Positions 1 through 8,996 of a stretch of DNA of 64,000 bases are shown piece by piece. The position numbers and the translations under genes are program-made. This DNA comes from Halpernia humi (lineage in GTDB: Bacteria; Bacteroidota; Bacteroidia; Flavobacteriales; Weeksellaceae). The DNA lies in assembly GCF_900108025.1 (NCBI RefSeq), contig NZ_FNUS01000001.1, positions 434,001 to 498,000 on the forward strand, read 5' to 3'. Numbering within the stretch: position 1 is the first letter of the stretch; each line of letters begins with the position of its first letter. The notes beneath the pieces were generated by a model, which worked only from the letters and a program-made list of their open reading frames with translations, did not search any database and had not been told where the DNA came from.

Positions 1-399
1 AAAGGCGCTATTTTCTTGATAGATTCTGGTTCCGTGGGCGAAACTGGCCCGATGATTCAGATTTTCTTTGAAAAATTAAAAAACGAAGGTTTCCGCAAGA
101 CATTAAAAGAAGAATTTATCCGCTACAACAACGCTTGTATCGATACTTTTTTGAAAAAAGAGATGAATCCTTTCTTTAGAAATTTAAAAAAATTATCTTT
201 TTGGGCATTCGAACATTTCAAACCAATGATTCCTGAAAATATTTGGATGGCCTGGAAAAAAGGTTTAGAATCGAACGCTTATTACTTAAAACTCTGTGGC
301 AGCGGCGGCGGCGGTTATATTTTAGGGTTTGCGAAAGATTACCCAAAAGCAGAAAAAATGCTTCAAGGTTTTGATAAAGAAGTGATTTATAGGTTTTAA
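1..399 (+). CDS. Mevalonate kinase-type GHMP kinase, C-terminal part (5' end outside window)
   Basis: The reading frame is open from base 1, so the gene starts before the window. The visible 132 residues end with the glycine-rich C-terminal GHMP-kinase motif (LCGSGGGGYILGF at about residues 102-114), which closes the ATP/substrate site. In Bacteroidota a GHMP kinase beside a UbiA prenyltransferase is usually the mevalonate kinase that phosphorylates mevalonate for isoprenoid synthesis, and flavobacteria use the mevalonate route. Mevalonate kinase is preferred over diphosphomevalonate decarboxylase or phosphomevalonate kinase because of this neighbour, but the diagnostic N-terminal half is missing. 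A prenyltransferase gene follows after 17 bases, probably in the same transcript. Confidence 0.75.
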   Translation, partial: KGAIFLIDSGSVGETGPMIQIFFEKLKNEGFRKTLKEEFIRYNNACIDTFLKKEMNPFFRNLKKLSFWAFEHFKPMIPENIWMAWKKGLESNAYYLKLCGSGGGGYILGFAKDYPKAEKMLQGFDKEVIYRF

Positions 400-416
400 T
401 TCTAAAATCCTATATT

Positions 417-1301
417 TTGAATAAAAGTCTTTTCTACAGAATTTCCCAGTTTTTTGGCTTTCTTTTGGGCGCAAAAGTATTCGTAACGGCACTTTTGGCA
501 TTTGCACTTTACGTTTCCGCTTTTTTTCTTTTTAATCGAGACGAATCTTTTAGAAATTTTGTTTTTGATTATAAAGTTCACGGTTTAATTTTTAGTTCAC
601 TTTTTAGCATTCTAGCCGGCGGAATTATCAATCAATTTTATGATAAGGAAAAAGATACCCTTACAAAACCCTTTCGCAGCCGTATTCAAAACTTTTTGAA
701 ACAGAAATATTTTCTTTACGCCTACCTTTTTTTAAATTTATTATCACTAGGGATTGCGTCACTTTTATCTTTTAGAATATTTATTTTTCTCTTGGTTTAT
801 CAATTTTTGATGTGGTTTTACAGCCATAAATTGAGCAAAATTTTATTTTTAAATAATATCACTTTCGTTGCTTTAACGCTCTATCCATTCTTTGGAATTT
901 TGGTTTATTACCGCACATTTTCCGTAGAAATCGTTTTTTCTGCGCTATTTCTCTTTTTTACGCTACTTATTTTAGATATTTTAAAAGATACTTTAACAAA
1001 GAACGCCGATAAAGTTTTTGGCTATTCTACCATTCCAAATATTTTCGGTACTAAAGTGGCTGTTACAAATGTGATATTTCTCATTATTGTTAATATTTTA
1101 GTTTCAATGAAAATTATTATTCACAATGGATTAGACAATATTTGGTCTTATTATTTCGCTGCCGGACTTTTTGTTTTTATTTTTTGTATTTATCTATTAC
1201 TTCGAAATTTTAAAAATTCAAAATTTCTGACTTTAAATCTTCTCAGATTATGGCTTTTTGTCGGTATTTGCGCGATGCTTTTGAATGGAATTTTTCATTA
1301 A
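417..1301 (+). CDS. UbiA-family prenyltransferase (geranylgeranylglycerol-phosphate GGTase-like)
   Basis: An integral membrane protein of 294 residues with about eight or nine hydrophobic segments. It carries the two acidic UbiA motifs: NQFYDKEKD near residue 77 and DILKDTLTKNAD near residue 185, which bind Mg-prenyl diphosphate. UbiA enzymes join a polyprenyl chain to a polar acceptor in the membrane. Flavobacterial homologues next to mevalonate kinase are often annotated as geranylgeranylglycerol-phosphate geranylgeranyltransferase, but the acceptor cannot be read from sequence. The start is a TTG codon; no ATG lies in frame before the first membrane segment, and the 17-base gap to the upstream kinase fits translation from one operon. 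Confidence 0.8.
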   Translation: MNKSLFYRISQFFGFLLGAKVFVTALLAFALYVSAFFLFNRDESFRNFVFDYKVHGLIFSSLFSILAGGIINQFYDKEKDTLTKPFRSRIQNFLKQKYFLYAYLFLNLLSLGIASLLSFRIFIFLLVYQFLMWFYSHKLSKILFLNNITFVALTLYPFFGILVYYRTFSVEIVFSALFLFFTLLILDILKDTLTKNADKVFGYSTIPNIFGTKVAVTNVIFLIIVNILVSMKIIIHNGLDNIWSYYFAAGLFVFIFCIYLLLRNFKNSKFLTLNLLRLWLFVGICAMLLNGIFH

Positions 1302-1476
1302 ATTTAAAAAAATATGTTTGTTGATTAAGCAGACTTATTTCTGATTTTTTTTAATTGCACATATATCTTCGTCATTTGAAAAACCTACGAGAGAATAAAA
1401 TCAAAAATCATTTAGATTTCTTGTTATTAGTTACTAAATTTCTCACTAAATCTTATTATTACCGTTTTCAATTTTG

Positions 1477-1484
1477 TAAATTTG
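1477..1484 (+). promoter_or_regulatory. Bacteroidota -7 element (TAAATTTG) for gpmI
   Basis: TAAATTTG matches the Bacteroidota -7 consensus TAnnTTTG and sits 21 bases before the gpmI ATG. No clear TTG is seen 17-20 bases upstream, so the -33 part is weak. Confidence 0.45.
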
Positions 1485-1505
1485 TTTAAATAAAATATAT
1501 TTAAA

Positions 1506-3035
1506 ATGTCAAAAAGAGCCATACTTGCCATTCTTGATGGATGGGGTTTGGGATTAAATCCTGAAGTTTCAGCAATTGCAAAAGCAAATACACCATTTAT
1601 AGATTCTTGTTTAAAGAATTTTCCGAATACCACACTTGAAGCGAGCGGAACAGCCGTTGGTTTGCCAGAGGGCCAAATGGGTAATTCTGAAGTCGGCCAC
1701 ATGAATTTGGGTGCTGGAAGAGTCGTTTATCAAAATTTGGTAAAACTCAATATGGCGGTAGAAAATAATACTTTAGGAAAAGAAAAAGTAATTGTTGATG
1801 CCTTTAAATATGCCCAAGAAAATTCTAAAAAAATTCATTTTATCGGTTTAGTTTCAGATGGCGGTGTTCATTCGCACATCAATCACCTAAAAGGTTTGCT
1901 TACTGCTGCATCAGAATTTGGTTTAGATAAAAATGTTTTCGTTCACGCATTCACAGATGGTCGCGATTGTGATCCGCATTCGGGGAAAGATTTTATTTCA
2001 GAACTTTTAAATCACATGAAAACGACGACTGGGAAATTGGCTTCAGTTGTAGGTAGATATTATGCGATGGATCGTGATAAACGTTGGGAACGCGTAAAAT
2101 TAGCCTACGATGCGATGGTAAACGGAGTAGGGCTTCAAACTAATAATGTATTAGAAAGTATTCAAAAATCTTATGATGAAGCTATTACAGATGAATTTAT
2201 AAAACCAATCATAATTGATGGCGAGAACAATTTACCTGTCACAAAAATTGAAAATGGTGACGTTGTTTTTTGTTTTAATTTTCGAACCGATCGTGGCCGT
2301 GAAATTACAGAAGTACTTTCGCAAAAGAATTTCCCAGATTTTGGAATGCATAAATTGGATTTGTATTACGTAACGATGACCAATTATGAAAAAGATTTTA
2401 AAAATGTAAACGTTGTTTTTGATGAAAATGTTTTGACGGAAACTATGGGCGAAATTTTAGAAAAAAATAACAAAACCCAAATTCGAGTTGCTGAAACTGA
2501 AAAATATCCGCATGTTACTTTTTTCTTTTCAGGTGGGCGAGAAGCACAGTTTAAAGGCGAAAGTAGAATCCTTTGTCCAAGCCCAAAAGATGTCCCAACT
2601 TATGATTTTAAACCCGAAATGTCGGCGTATGATATTACAGAAAAAATACTTCCCGAAATAGAAAATCAAAGTGCCGATTTTATTTGTTTAAATTTTGCAA
2701 ACACAGATATGGTGGGACACACAGGCGTTTTTTCAGCCGCTGTAAAAGCCGCGGAAGTTGTGGATTCTTGTATTCAGAAAGTAGCAACAGCCGCTTATGA
2801 GCATGGGTATGCTGTTTTTATTTTAGCAGATCACGGCAACAGCGATTTTATGATAAATGAAGATGGAAGCCCGAATACACAACACTCAACCAATTTGGTT
2901 CCATTTATCGTGATGGATAAAGACCATACTTGGAATTTAAAACCAGGAAAATTGGGCGATGTTGCACCCACAATTTTGAAAGTGATGAATATTGACATTC
3001 CTGAAATAATGACAGGTGATGTTTTGGTATCATAA
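1506..3035 (+). CDS. gpmI: 2,3-bisphosphoglycerate-independent phosphoglycerate mutase
   Basis: Interconverts 3- and 2-phosphoglycerate in glycolysis and gluconeogenesis in the cytoplasm, using two Mn ions and a phosphoserine intermediate. The 509-residue length is normal for the family. DGWG (residues 11-14) gives the first metal ligand. The active-site serine lies in GQMGNSEVGHMNLGAGR at about residue 61. The C-terminal metal-binding motifs NFANTDMVGHTG and ILADHGNSD are present. It is monocistronic: a 200-base gap with a -7 element lies upstream and a promoter for the next gene follows. Confidence 0.97.
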   Translation: MSKRAILAILDGWGLGLNPEVSAIAKANTPFIDSCLKNFPNTTLEASGTAVGLPEGQMGNSEVGHMNLGAGRVVYQNLVKLNMAVENNTLGKEKVIVDAFKYAQENSKKIHFIGLVSDGGVHSHINHLKGLLTAASEFGLDKNVFVHAFTDGRDCDPHSGKDFISELLNHMKTTTGKLASVVGRYYAMDRDKRWERVKLAYDAMVNGVGLQTNNVLESIQKSYDEAITDEFIKPIIIDGENNLPVTKIENGDVVFCFNFRTDRGREITEVLSQKNFPDFGMHKLDLYYVTMTNYEKDFKNVNVVFDENVLTETMGEILEKNNKTQIRVAETEKYPHVTFFFSGGREAQFKGESRILCPSPKDVPTYDFKPEMSAYDITEKILPEIENQSADFICLNFANTDMVGHTGVFSAAVKAAEVVDSCIQKVATAAYEHGYAVFILADHGNSDFMINEDGSPNTQHSTNLVPFIVMDKDHTWNLKPGKLGDVAPTILKVMNIDIPEIMTGDVLVS

Positions 3036-3108
3036 TATTAAAAAGCCAATTTTCGTCAGTTTTAGTAAGAAATAATAAATACTATGCTTTAAATAACATT
3101 TAAAGTCT

Positions 3109-3116
3109 TAATTTTG
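3109..3116 (+). promoter_or_regulatory. Bacteroidota -7 element (TAATTTTG) for the desaturase gene
   Basis: TAATTTTG matches TAnnTTTG and lies 20 bases before the ATG at 3137. The -33 region has only a T-rich stretch. Confidence 0.4.
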
Positions 3117-3136
3117 CAAATCCTTAAAAAATAGAA

Positions 3137-4117
3137 ATGTATAATAAATTAGTGAGGTTAGAAGTAATGAAAGGTTTAGGCAAGGAAGTGGAAAACTTTA
3201 AAGCGTCTTACCTTACGCCGACAGAAAAAATATGGCAACCATCAGATTATTTGCCAGATCCAACCTCTGATAGTTTTAGATATGATTTGGAAGAATTACA
3301 AAGTTTAGCACAGGAAATGCCTTACGACTTATTTGTAACCTTAATTGGAGACACAATTACCGAAGAAGCATTACCAACTTATGAATCTTGGTTAATGGGT
3401 ATAGATGGCGTTAATCAGGAAGAAGCAGGATCAGGTTGGGCGAGTTGGATAAGACATTGGACGGCTGAAGAAAACAGACATGGAGATTTACTCAATAAAT
3501 ATCTATACCTCTGTGGGCGAGTTAATATGCGTGAAGTGGAGATTACCACTCAATATTTAATTCAAGATGGTTTAGATATTGGTACTACGATGGATCCTTA
3601 CAGAAATTTTATTTATACAAGTTTTCAGGAAACTGCTACAAATGTTTCCCACCGAAGAGTAGGGACTTTTGCGAAACAATCTGGCAATAAAAAATTAGCC
3701 CAAATGTGCGGTATGATTGCAGCAGATGAAGCAAGACACGCAAAAGCCTATAAAAATTTTGTAACGAGAATTTTAGAACTTGATCCTTCTGAAATGCTTC
3801 TGGCTTTTGAAGATATGATGCGAAAAAAAATAGTGATGCCTGCACATTTAATGCGCGAATCTGGGCAACAAGCGGGTGAACTTTGGGGTCATTTTTCTGA
3901 TGCAGCGCAACGTTGTATGGTTTACACAGGCCAAGATTACATCGATATTTTAGCCGATTTACTAACTGAATGGAAAATTGAACATTTAACTAATTTAACG
4001 GAAAAAGCACAAAAAGCACAAGAATATTTAATGAAGCTGCCTTCTAGATTGCAAAAGATAACCGAACGAATTTCGACGCCAGATTTAGAATATCAGTTTA
4101 AATGGATCCGATCTTAA
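3137..4117 (+). CDS. Acyl-ACP desaturase (stearoyl-ACP delta-9 type)
   Basis: A soluble di-iron desaturase that puts a double bond into acyl-ACP using O2 and ferredoxin, adjusting membrane fluidity. The two iron-binding motifs of the FA_desaturase_2 family are visible: EENRHGDLLNKYL near residue 112 (ExxH) and DEARHAKAYKNF near residue 198 (ExxH). The 326-residue length is normal for bacterial members. It has its own promoter-like element upstream and a hairpin terminator downstream, so it is probably monocistronic. The fatty-acid chain position modified is inferred from the family. Confidence 0.93.
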   Translation: MYNKLVRLEVMKGLGKEVENFKASYLTPTEKIWQPSDYLPDPTSDSFRYDLEELQSLAQEMPYDLFVTLIGDTITEEALPTYESWLMGIDGVNQEEAGSGWASWIRHWTAEENRHGDLLNKYLYLCGRVNMREVEITTQYLIQDGLDIGTTMDPYRNFIYTSFQETATNVSHRRVGTFAKQSGNKKLAQMCGMIAADEARHAKAYKNFVTRILELDPSEMLLAFEDMMRKKIVMPAHLMRESGQQAGELWGHFSDAAQRCMVYTGQDYIDILADLLTEWKIEHLTNLTEKAQKAQEYLMKLPSRLQKITERISTPDLEYQFKWIRS

Positions 4118-4134
4118 ATTGTTTTAAATTAAAT

Positions 4135-4164
4135 AAAAGTGTTGATATTTCAGCACTTTTTTTT
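4135..4164 (+). terminator. Rho-independent terminator after the desaturase gene
   Basis: An 11-bp stem (AAAAGTGTTGA with TCAGCACTTTT, one G-T pair) around the loop TATT, followed by a run of T. It ends the desaturase transcript and can also act against the opposite gene. Confidence 0.85.
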
Positions 4165-4206
4165 GTTTAAATTATCCTAATATAAGACTTTTATTTGTTT
4201 TGTATT

Positions 4207-4677
4207 TTAATATTTAATATTCCACTTTTTTAAAATAAAACTTAAAAGCCAAATCGGACCAATTAATAAAAATTGTAAATCCTTCAAAAAACTTGGTTTT
4301 TTACCTTCTATTTTGTGACCATAAAATTGACCAATCCAAGAAAGAATAAAAATTATTACAAAAACGAGCCAAGAAGAGGGCAAAGAAATATTGATGTAGT
4401 AAATAAAATGTTCAAAAAGCAACATTATGAAAATCATAATTGCAGCAATCTTCCAAGACAATCTGAAATAAAAAATACTTACCAAAGCGATTGCTAATAA
4501 ACTCACAACACTTATAAAACCGTAATATTTTATCAAAATATGCGGCGATGGAATCAATGAAATAAAACCTAAAATACTAAAGAAAATTAACGGCACGCAA
4601 ATCCAGTGGATGGTTTTGTTTTTTGGATTTTGGTGGCTTTCTGCATATTCTGCGAAAAGTGAATCTATTTTTTTCAT
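4207..4677 (-). CDS. Mpo1-like (DUF962) membrane protein
   Basis: A 156-residue protein with four or five hydrophobic helices and the family signatures: conserved histidines in YAESHQNPKNKTIHW near residues 11-25 and GHKIEGKKPSFLKDLQFLLIGP near residues 120-141. In yeast, Mpo1 is an iron-dependent alpha-oxygenase of 2-hydroxy fatty acids; the role in bacteria is not settled, so only a link to fatty-acid or sphingolipid metabolism is suggested (flavobacteria make sphingolipid-like lipids). It is the last gene of the metG-proA-proB group, 2 bases after the proB stop codon. Confidence 0.8.
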   Translation of the reverse strand: MKKIDSLFAEYAESHQNPKNKTIHWICVPLIFFSILGFISLIPSPHILIKYYGFISVVSLLAIALVSIFYFRLSWKIAAIMIFIMLLFEHFIYYINISLPSSWLVFVIIFILSWIGQFYGHKIEGKKPSFLKDLQFLLIGPIWLLSFILKKWNIKY

Positions 4678-4679
4678 AA

Positions 4680-5444
4680 CTAATTATTATTTGAAAATTT
4701 AGTGCAAAGAATTTTTCCTGCTATACAATCTTCTATAAAATTGGAGCGATTTCCGTTTACAATATACATTTCAATGTGGTTTTCAAAGCAAATTTCGGCT
4801 GCTTTTATTTTAGAAGTCATGCCGCCTGTTCCTAAGTCTGATGGTTTTTCTTCTATATAATTTTCTATTTCAGATAAGTTTTTAATGGTTCGTATTAATT
4901 TTGCGTCCGTATGCAAATGCGGGTTTTTATCGAAAACACCATCAATATCTGATGCTAAGATTAAAGTTTTTGCGCCTAAAATTTCTGCAACTAGCGCAGA
5001 AAGTTTATCATTATCACCTAAAATAATTTCTTCTGCCGAGACCGTATCATTTTCATTAATAATCGGGATTACACCAAAATCTAAAAGCGCATTTATGGTA
5101 TTTTTTGTGTTTTCTTTGGTAATTTCCTTTTTAAAATCGTGATAAGTTAGCAAACATTGTGCTACTTGCAGACCAAAACTGCTAAAAACTTCATCATAAA
5201 TTTTCATTAATTTTGGCTGCCCGATTGCAGATAAGGCCTGTTTACTAATGGTAGATTTATAACCTTTAATATCAATAATTTGCCTTGCGGTTGCTATGGC
5301 ACCAGATGATACTATGATGATATCATATTCCTTTTGCAACTTGGTAATTTGTCTTGCTAAATCTTCAATTTTGCCAAAAGATATTCGGTTTGTTCCCGCT
5401 GTTAAAGTGGAAGAACCAATTTTCACAACAATTTTTTTTTTCAT
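4680..5444 (-). CDS. proB: Glutamate 5-kinase, single-domain form without PUA
   Basis: Phosphorylates glutamate to gamma-glutamyl phosphate, the first step of proline synthesis. The amino-acid-kinase fold is recognised from KKKIVVKIGSSTLT at the N terminus, IIVSSGAIATAR, INENDTVSAEEIILGDNDKLSA and DLGTGGMTSKIKAAE. The start was set at 5444: a longer frame exists, but its first 37 codons only read through the end of proA. At 254 residues it lacks the C-terminal PUA domain of the E. coli enzyme (about 367 residues); shorter forms are known. Its start lies one base after the proA stop, so the two are probably translationally coupled. Confidence 0.95.
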   Translation of the reverse strand: MKKKIVVKIGSSTLTAGTNRISFGKIEDLARQITKLQKEYDIIIVSSGAIATARQIIDIKGYKSTISKQALSAIGQPKLMKIYDEVFSSFGLQVAQCLLTYHDFKKEITKENTKNTINALLDFGVIPIINENDTVSAEEIILGDNDKLSALVAEILGAKTLILASDIDGVFDKNPHLHTDAKLIRTIKNLSEIENYIEEKPSDLGTGGMTSKIKAAEICFENHIEMYIVNGNRSNFIEDCIAGKILCTKFSNNN

Positions 5445-5445
5445 G

Positions 5446-6630
5446 TTACCTGATTTGTCCGTCACCGGAAATAAACCATTTATTAGTGGTAAGTTGATGG
5501 ATTCCCAATGGTCCTCTAAAATGTAATTTTTGCGTACTAATTGCAATTTCTCCACTTAAACCAAATTCTCCGCCATCCGTAAATCTTGTGGAAGCATTGT
5601 GGTAAACGGCGCCACAATCTACCTCATTTTGAAATTTTAGCGCGGTTTCTTTATTTTTTGTGACAATAACTGCAGAATGACCGCCCGAATTTTCATTAAT
5701 AATTTCTATGGAATTTTCTAGTGAATCACTCAATAAAATTACAATTTTGTGAGATAAAAATTCTTCTTTTAAAATAGAAACATCTTCAATGATTTCTAAA
5801 TCTAAATTAAAATTTTTAAAACTTCCAAAACCAAAAACTTTCAACTTATTTTCTTGTAAAAATGCAATTAATTCTATTAATTTTTCTTTCAGATTAGGCA
5901 ATTTTTCATCTACAATTATCTTGTCTAAAGCGTTGCAAACGCTTATTCTAGATTTTCCGTTGAGAATGATGGATTTTGCCATTTCAAAATCTGCTTCTTG
6001 ATCTATTAACAAAAAATTGTTTCCTCTACCGCTTACTAAAACAGGAATATTTGAATTTTTCTTTACAAAATCAATCAAAACATCGCCGCCTCTTGGTATT
6101 ATTAAATCTGCTTTATAAGTGTTTTCAGAAATAATTTCTTGAATTTTTTCTCGGCTTACATCCAAATAAATCACAAAATCTTCTGAAATATTATTTGAAA
6201 TTAATGCTTTATGCCAAAGTTTTACTAAAAATAAATTACTGTGTAAAGCTTCTTTTCCACCTTTCAGAATAATCTTATTTCCAGATTTAAAAGCCATTAC
6301 AGACGCTTCAATCGTTACATCTGGGCGAGATTCATAAATGATGAAAATTTTGCCAAAAGGGACAATCCTGTTTTCAATTTGCAAACCATTTTCATGCTGA
6401 AATTTGTAGAGTGTTTTGCCAACATTATCTTCTTCATTCATGGCATTTTCTACGCAAGCAATCATGCTTTTTACTTTACTTTCATCTATTTTTAGCCTGT
6501 CAAAAAGTGCTAAATCTCTTCTGTCACAAAGTTCTAGATCTTTCTTATTTTCAGAAATAATATTTGCAGAATTTTCTCGCAATAATTTTGCAAGAGATTT
6601 TAAAACAGAATTTTTTTTGGATGAATTCAT
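5446..6630 (-). CDS. proA: Gamma-glutamyl phosphate reductase
   Basis: Reduces gamma-glutamyl phosphate to glutamate semialdehyde with NADPH, the second step of proline synthesis. The family features are IIYESRPDVTIEA (residues 97-109), LKGGKEA (122-128), IPRGGDVLIDFV (178-189) and the catalytic cysteine C232 in SRISVCNALDK. Length (394 residues) is slightly below the E. coli enzyme. It lies between metG (4-base gap) and proB (1-base gap) on the same strand. proA before proB is the reverse of the usual E. coli order. Confidence 0.96.
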   Translation of the reverse strand: MNSSKKNSVLKSLAKLLRENSANIISENKKDLELCDRRDLALFDRLKIDESKVKSMIACVENAMNEEDNVGKTLYKFQHENGLQIENRIVPFGKIFIIYESRPDVTIEASVMAFKSGNKIILKGGKEALHSNLFLVKLWHKALISNNISEDFVIYLDVSREKIQEIISENTYKADLIIPRGGDVLIDFVKKNSNIPVLVSGRGNNFLLIDQEADFEMAKSIILNGKSRISVCNALDKIIVDEKLPNLKEKLIELIAFLQENKLKVFGFGSFKNFNLDLEIIEDVSILKEEFLSHKIVILLSDSLENSIEIINENSGGHSAVIVTKNKETALKFQNEVDCGAVYHNASTRFTDGGEFGLSGEIAISTQKLHFRGPLGIHQLTTNKWFISGDGQIR

Positions 6631-6634
6631 TATT

Positions 6635-8668
6635 TTATCCTATTTCTATTCCGTTTTCTACCTTAACTTCTGGCGATACAAATGCTAATTTTCCGTCTTC
6701 TTTTGTAGTTAAAAGCAACATGCCTTGAGATTCTATCCCACGGATTTTTCTCGGTGCAAGATTGGCCAAAATCATCACCTGTTTCCCAACGCATTCTTCG
6801 GGTGTGAAACTTTCCGCAACACCCGAAACCACGGTTCTTACATCAATTCCAGTATCGACAGAAAATTTTAATAATTTGTCTGCTTTTTCTACTTTTTCTG
6901 CAGTTAAAATCGTCGCTGTTCTTAGGTCTATTTTAGTAAAATCATCAAATTGAATTTCCTCTTTCATCGGTTTTGCGTTAATGTTTGTTTTCTTGTTATT
7001 TTGTTTGGTCGCTTCTAATTTCTGAATTTGAAATTCAATGGTTTCATCTTCTATTTTAGAAAATAAAAGCGAGGCTTCATTTATTTTATGTCCTGTTTTT
7101 AAAAGCACTTTTTCGCTTTCAATTTCTTGCCAAGTTAGTTTTTCAGAATTAAACATTTTCATTAATTTTTCTGAACTAAACGGTAAAAATGGTTCACAAA
7201 TTTGGGCTAATCCTGCGGCGATTTGTGCAGCAACGAATAAAGAATTTGCTGCTTTTTCTGGATCGGTTTTAATGCTTTTCCAAGGCTCTTCAATCTGTAA
7301 ATATTGGTTTCCGAAACGTGCTAAATTCATCATTGCAGACAAAGCATTTCTAAATTCAAATTTGGTTAAAAAAGTATTTACTTCTTTTGCAGATTTAGAA
7401 ATTTCATTTAATTCCGTGGCATTTTCGTTTCCTGAAGGAATTATGCCGTCGTAATATTTATTAATTAAAACCACTACACGGTTGATAAAATTCCCAAAAA
7501 TTCCCACTAATTCAGAATTATTTTTGGTTTGAAAATCTTTCCAAGTGAAGTTATTATCTTTTGTTTCTGGCGCCGAAGAAAGCAATGCGTAACGCAAAAC
7601 ATCTTGTTGCCCAGGAAATTCTTCTACATATTCATTTGCCCAAACAGCCCAATTTCTAGAGGTGGAAATTTTATCGTTTTCAAGATTTAAAAATTCAAAA
7701 GCGGGTACATTTTTAGGCATTTTATAATCGCCATAGGCTTTCATCATTGATGGAAAAATAATGCAATGAAAAACAATATTGTCTTTCCCAATAAAATGTA
7801 TGATTTCAGAATCATCACTTTGCCAATAATCTTTCCAGTTTTTTCCATTTTTTTCTGCCCATTCTTGAGTGAAAGAAATGTAGCCAATTGGCGCATCAAA
7901 CCAAACGTAAAGTACTTTTCCTTCGGCATTTGGCAGTGGAACAGGAACGCCCCAATTTAAATCTCGCGTCATTGCACGAGGTTTTAAACCTTCATTTAAC
8001 CAAGATTTTACTTGCCCATAAACATTGGATTTCCAATCGTCTTTATGGCCTTCTATAATCCATTTATTTAAAAAATCTTCGTAGTCATTTAAAGGTAAAT
8101 ACCAGTTTTTTGTTTCTTTTAAAATAGGGCTATTTCCGCTCAACATAGAGCGCGGATTTATTAATTCTGATGGTGAAAGGGTAGAGCCACAATTTTCACA
8201 TTGGTCACCGTATGCGTTTTCATTGCCACAATTTGGGCAAGTTCCAACAATATATCGATCTGCTAAGAATTCTCCGGCTTCTTCATCAAAATATTGTTCA
8301 GAAATTTCTTCGGTAAATTTTCCTTTATCATATAAAATTGTAAAGAAATCTTGTGAAACTTCACGGTGTTTTGGTGAGGTTGTTCTGGAATATTCATCGA
8401 AAGAAATACCTAAATCTGCAAATGATTTTTTTATAATTCCGTGGTATTGATCTACAATATCTTGGGGCGACACGCCTTCTTTTTTTGCTCGGATGGTAAT
8501 TGGAATACCGTGCTCATCGGAGCCGCATATAAAAGCGACCTCTTTGCCCATTCTGCGCTCGAATCTTGCATAAACATCGGCGGGAATATATACACCTGCG
8601 AGATGGCCAATATGAACAGGTCCGTTAGCGTATGGAAGTGCGGCGGTAATTAATCTTTTTTCTGACAT
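6635..8668 (-). CDS. metG: Methionyl-tRNA synthetase with C-terminal tRNA-binding domain
   Basis: Charges tRNA-Met. The class I HIGH motif is at residues 19-22, and a KMSKS variant (KISTS) is near residue 340. A four-cysteine zinc knuckle (CPNCGNENAYGDQCENC) lies near residues 144-160. Residues from about 575 form an EMAP/Trbp111-type tRNA-binding domain (FDDFTKIDLRTATILTAEKV) after a Lys/Asn-rich linker. The 677-residue length matches the long bacterial form. It is the first gene of a tight leftward group with proA, proB and the Mpo1-like gene, so proline synthesis and translation genes probably share a transcript. Confidence 0.98.
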   Translation of the reverse strand: MSEKRLITAALPYANGPVHIGHLAGVYIPADVYARFERRMGKEVAFICGSDEHGIPITIRAKKEGVSPQDIVDQYHGIIKKSFADLGISFDEYSRTTSPKHREVSQDFFTILYDKGKFTEEISEQYFDEEAGEFLADRYIVGTCPNCGNENAYGDQCENCGSTLSPSELINPRSMLSGNSPILKETKNWYLPLNDYEDFLNKWIIEGHKDDWKSNVYGQVKSWLNEGLKPRAMTRDLNWGVPVPLPNAEGKVLYVWFDAPIGYISFTQEWAEKNGKNWKDYWQSDDSEIIHFIGKDNIVFHCIIFPSMMKAYGDYKMPKNVPAFEFLNLENDKISTSRNWAVWANEYVEEFPGQQDVLRYALLSSAPETKDNNFTWKDFQTKNNSELVGIFGNFINRVVVLINKYYDGIIPSGNENATELNEISKSAKEVNTFLTKFEFRNALSAMMNLARFGNQYLQIEEPWKSIKTDPEKAANSLFVAAQIAAGLAQICEPFLPFSSEKLMKMFNSEKLTWQEIESEKVLLKTGHKINEASLLFSKIEDETIEFQIQKLEATKQNNKKTNINAKPMKEEIQFDDFTKIDLRTATILTAEKVEKADKLLKFSVDTGIDVRTVVSGVAESFTPEECVGKQVMILANLAPRKIRGIESQGMLLLTTKEDGKLAFVSPEVKVENGIEIG

Positions 8669-8996
8669 TTTTTTTGTAATTTACGGTGCAAATATAGGGA
8701 ATGTGGCAAAATTTCACACTATAATTTCAATGTCCTGTCTTAATGTGGGACAATAATCATTTTTTGTTAAACAAATGTTTAATTGAATGTTAAAATTAAT
8801 TCAATTTAAGTTTTTTAATATAATTTTTAATATAAGTTAAGTATTTGAATTATAATAGGTTAATAGTATTTGATACGATAATTTCTAAAATAAATTAACA
8901 TAATTAAAATAATTTTATAATAATTATATATTAATTAAATTTGAACTGTACGGAAGCGTATGATAACATTAATATTAATCCTTAAATTTATTTTTT
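8669..8996 (+). promoter_or_regulatory. Divergent intergenic region with promoter and palindrome for the Sus-like operon
   Basis: A 328-base, very AT-rich gap between the divergent metG and susC genes. A -7 element TAAATTTG is at 8936-8943 and points to susC. Six bases on, at 8949-8960, is the palindrome TACG-GAAG-CGTA, which would overlap the transcription start and could be an operator. That role is an inference; no regulator gene is nearby. No coding frame is seen. Confidence 0.45.

Noticed and set aside
1302-1505. Small gene or RNA upstream of gpmI
   Set aside because: No convincing frame or hairpin; only a promoter element was supported.
5445-5555. Longer glutamate kinase start
   Set aside because: The extra 37 codons only read through the 3' end of proA; the ATG at 5444 gives the conserved N terminus.
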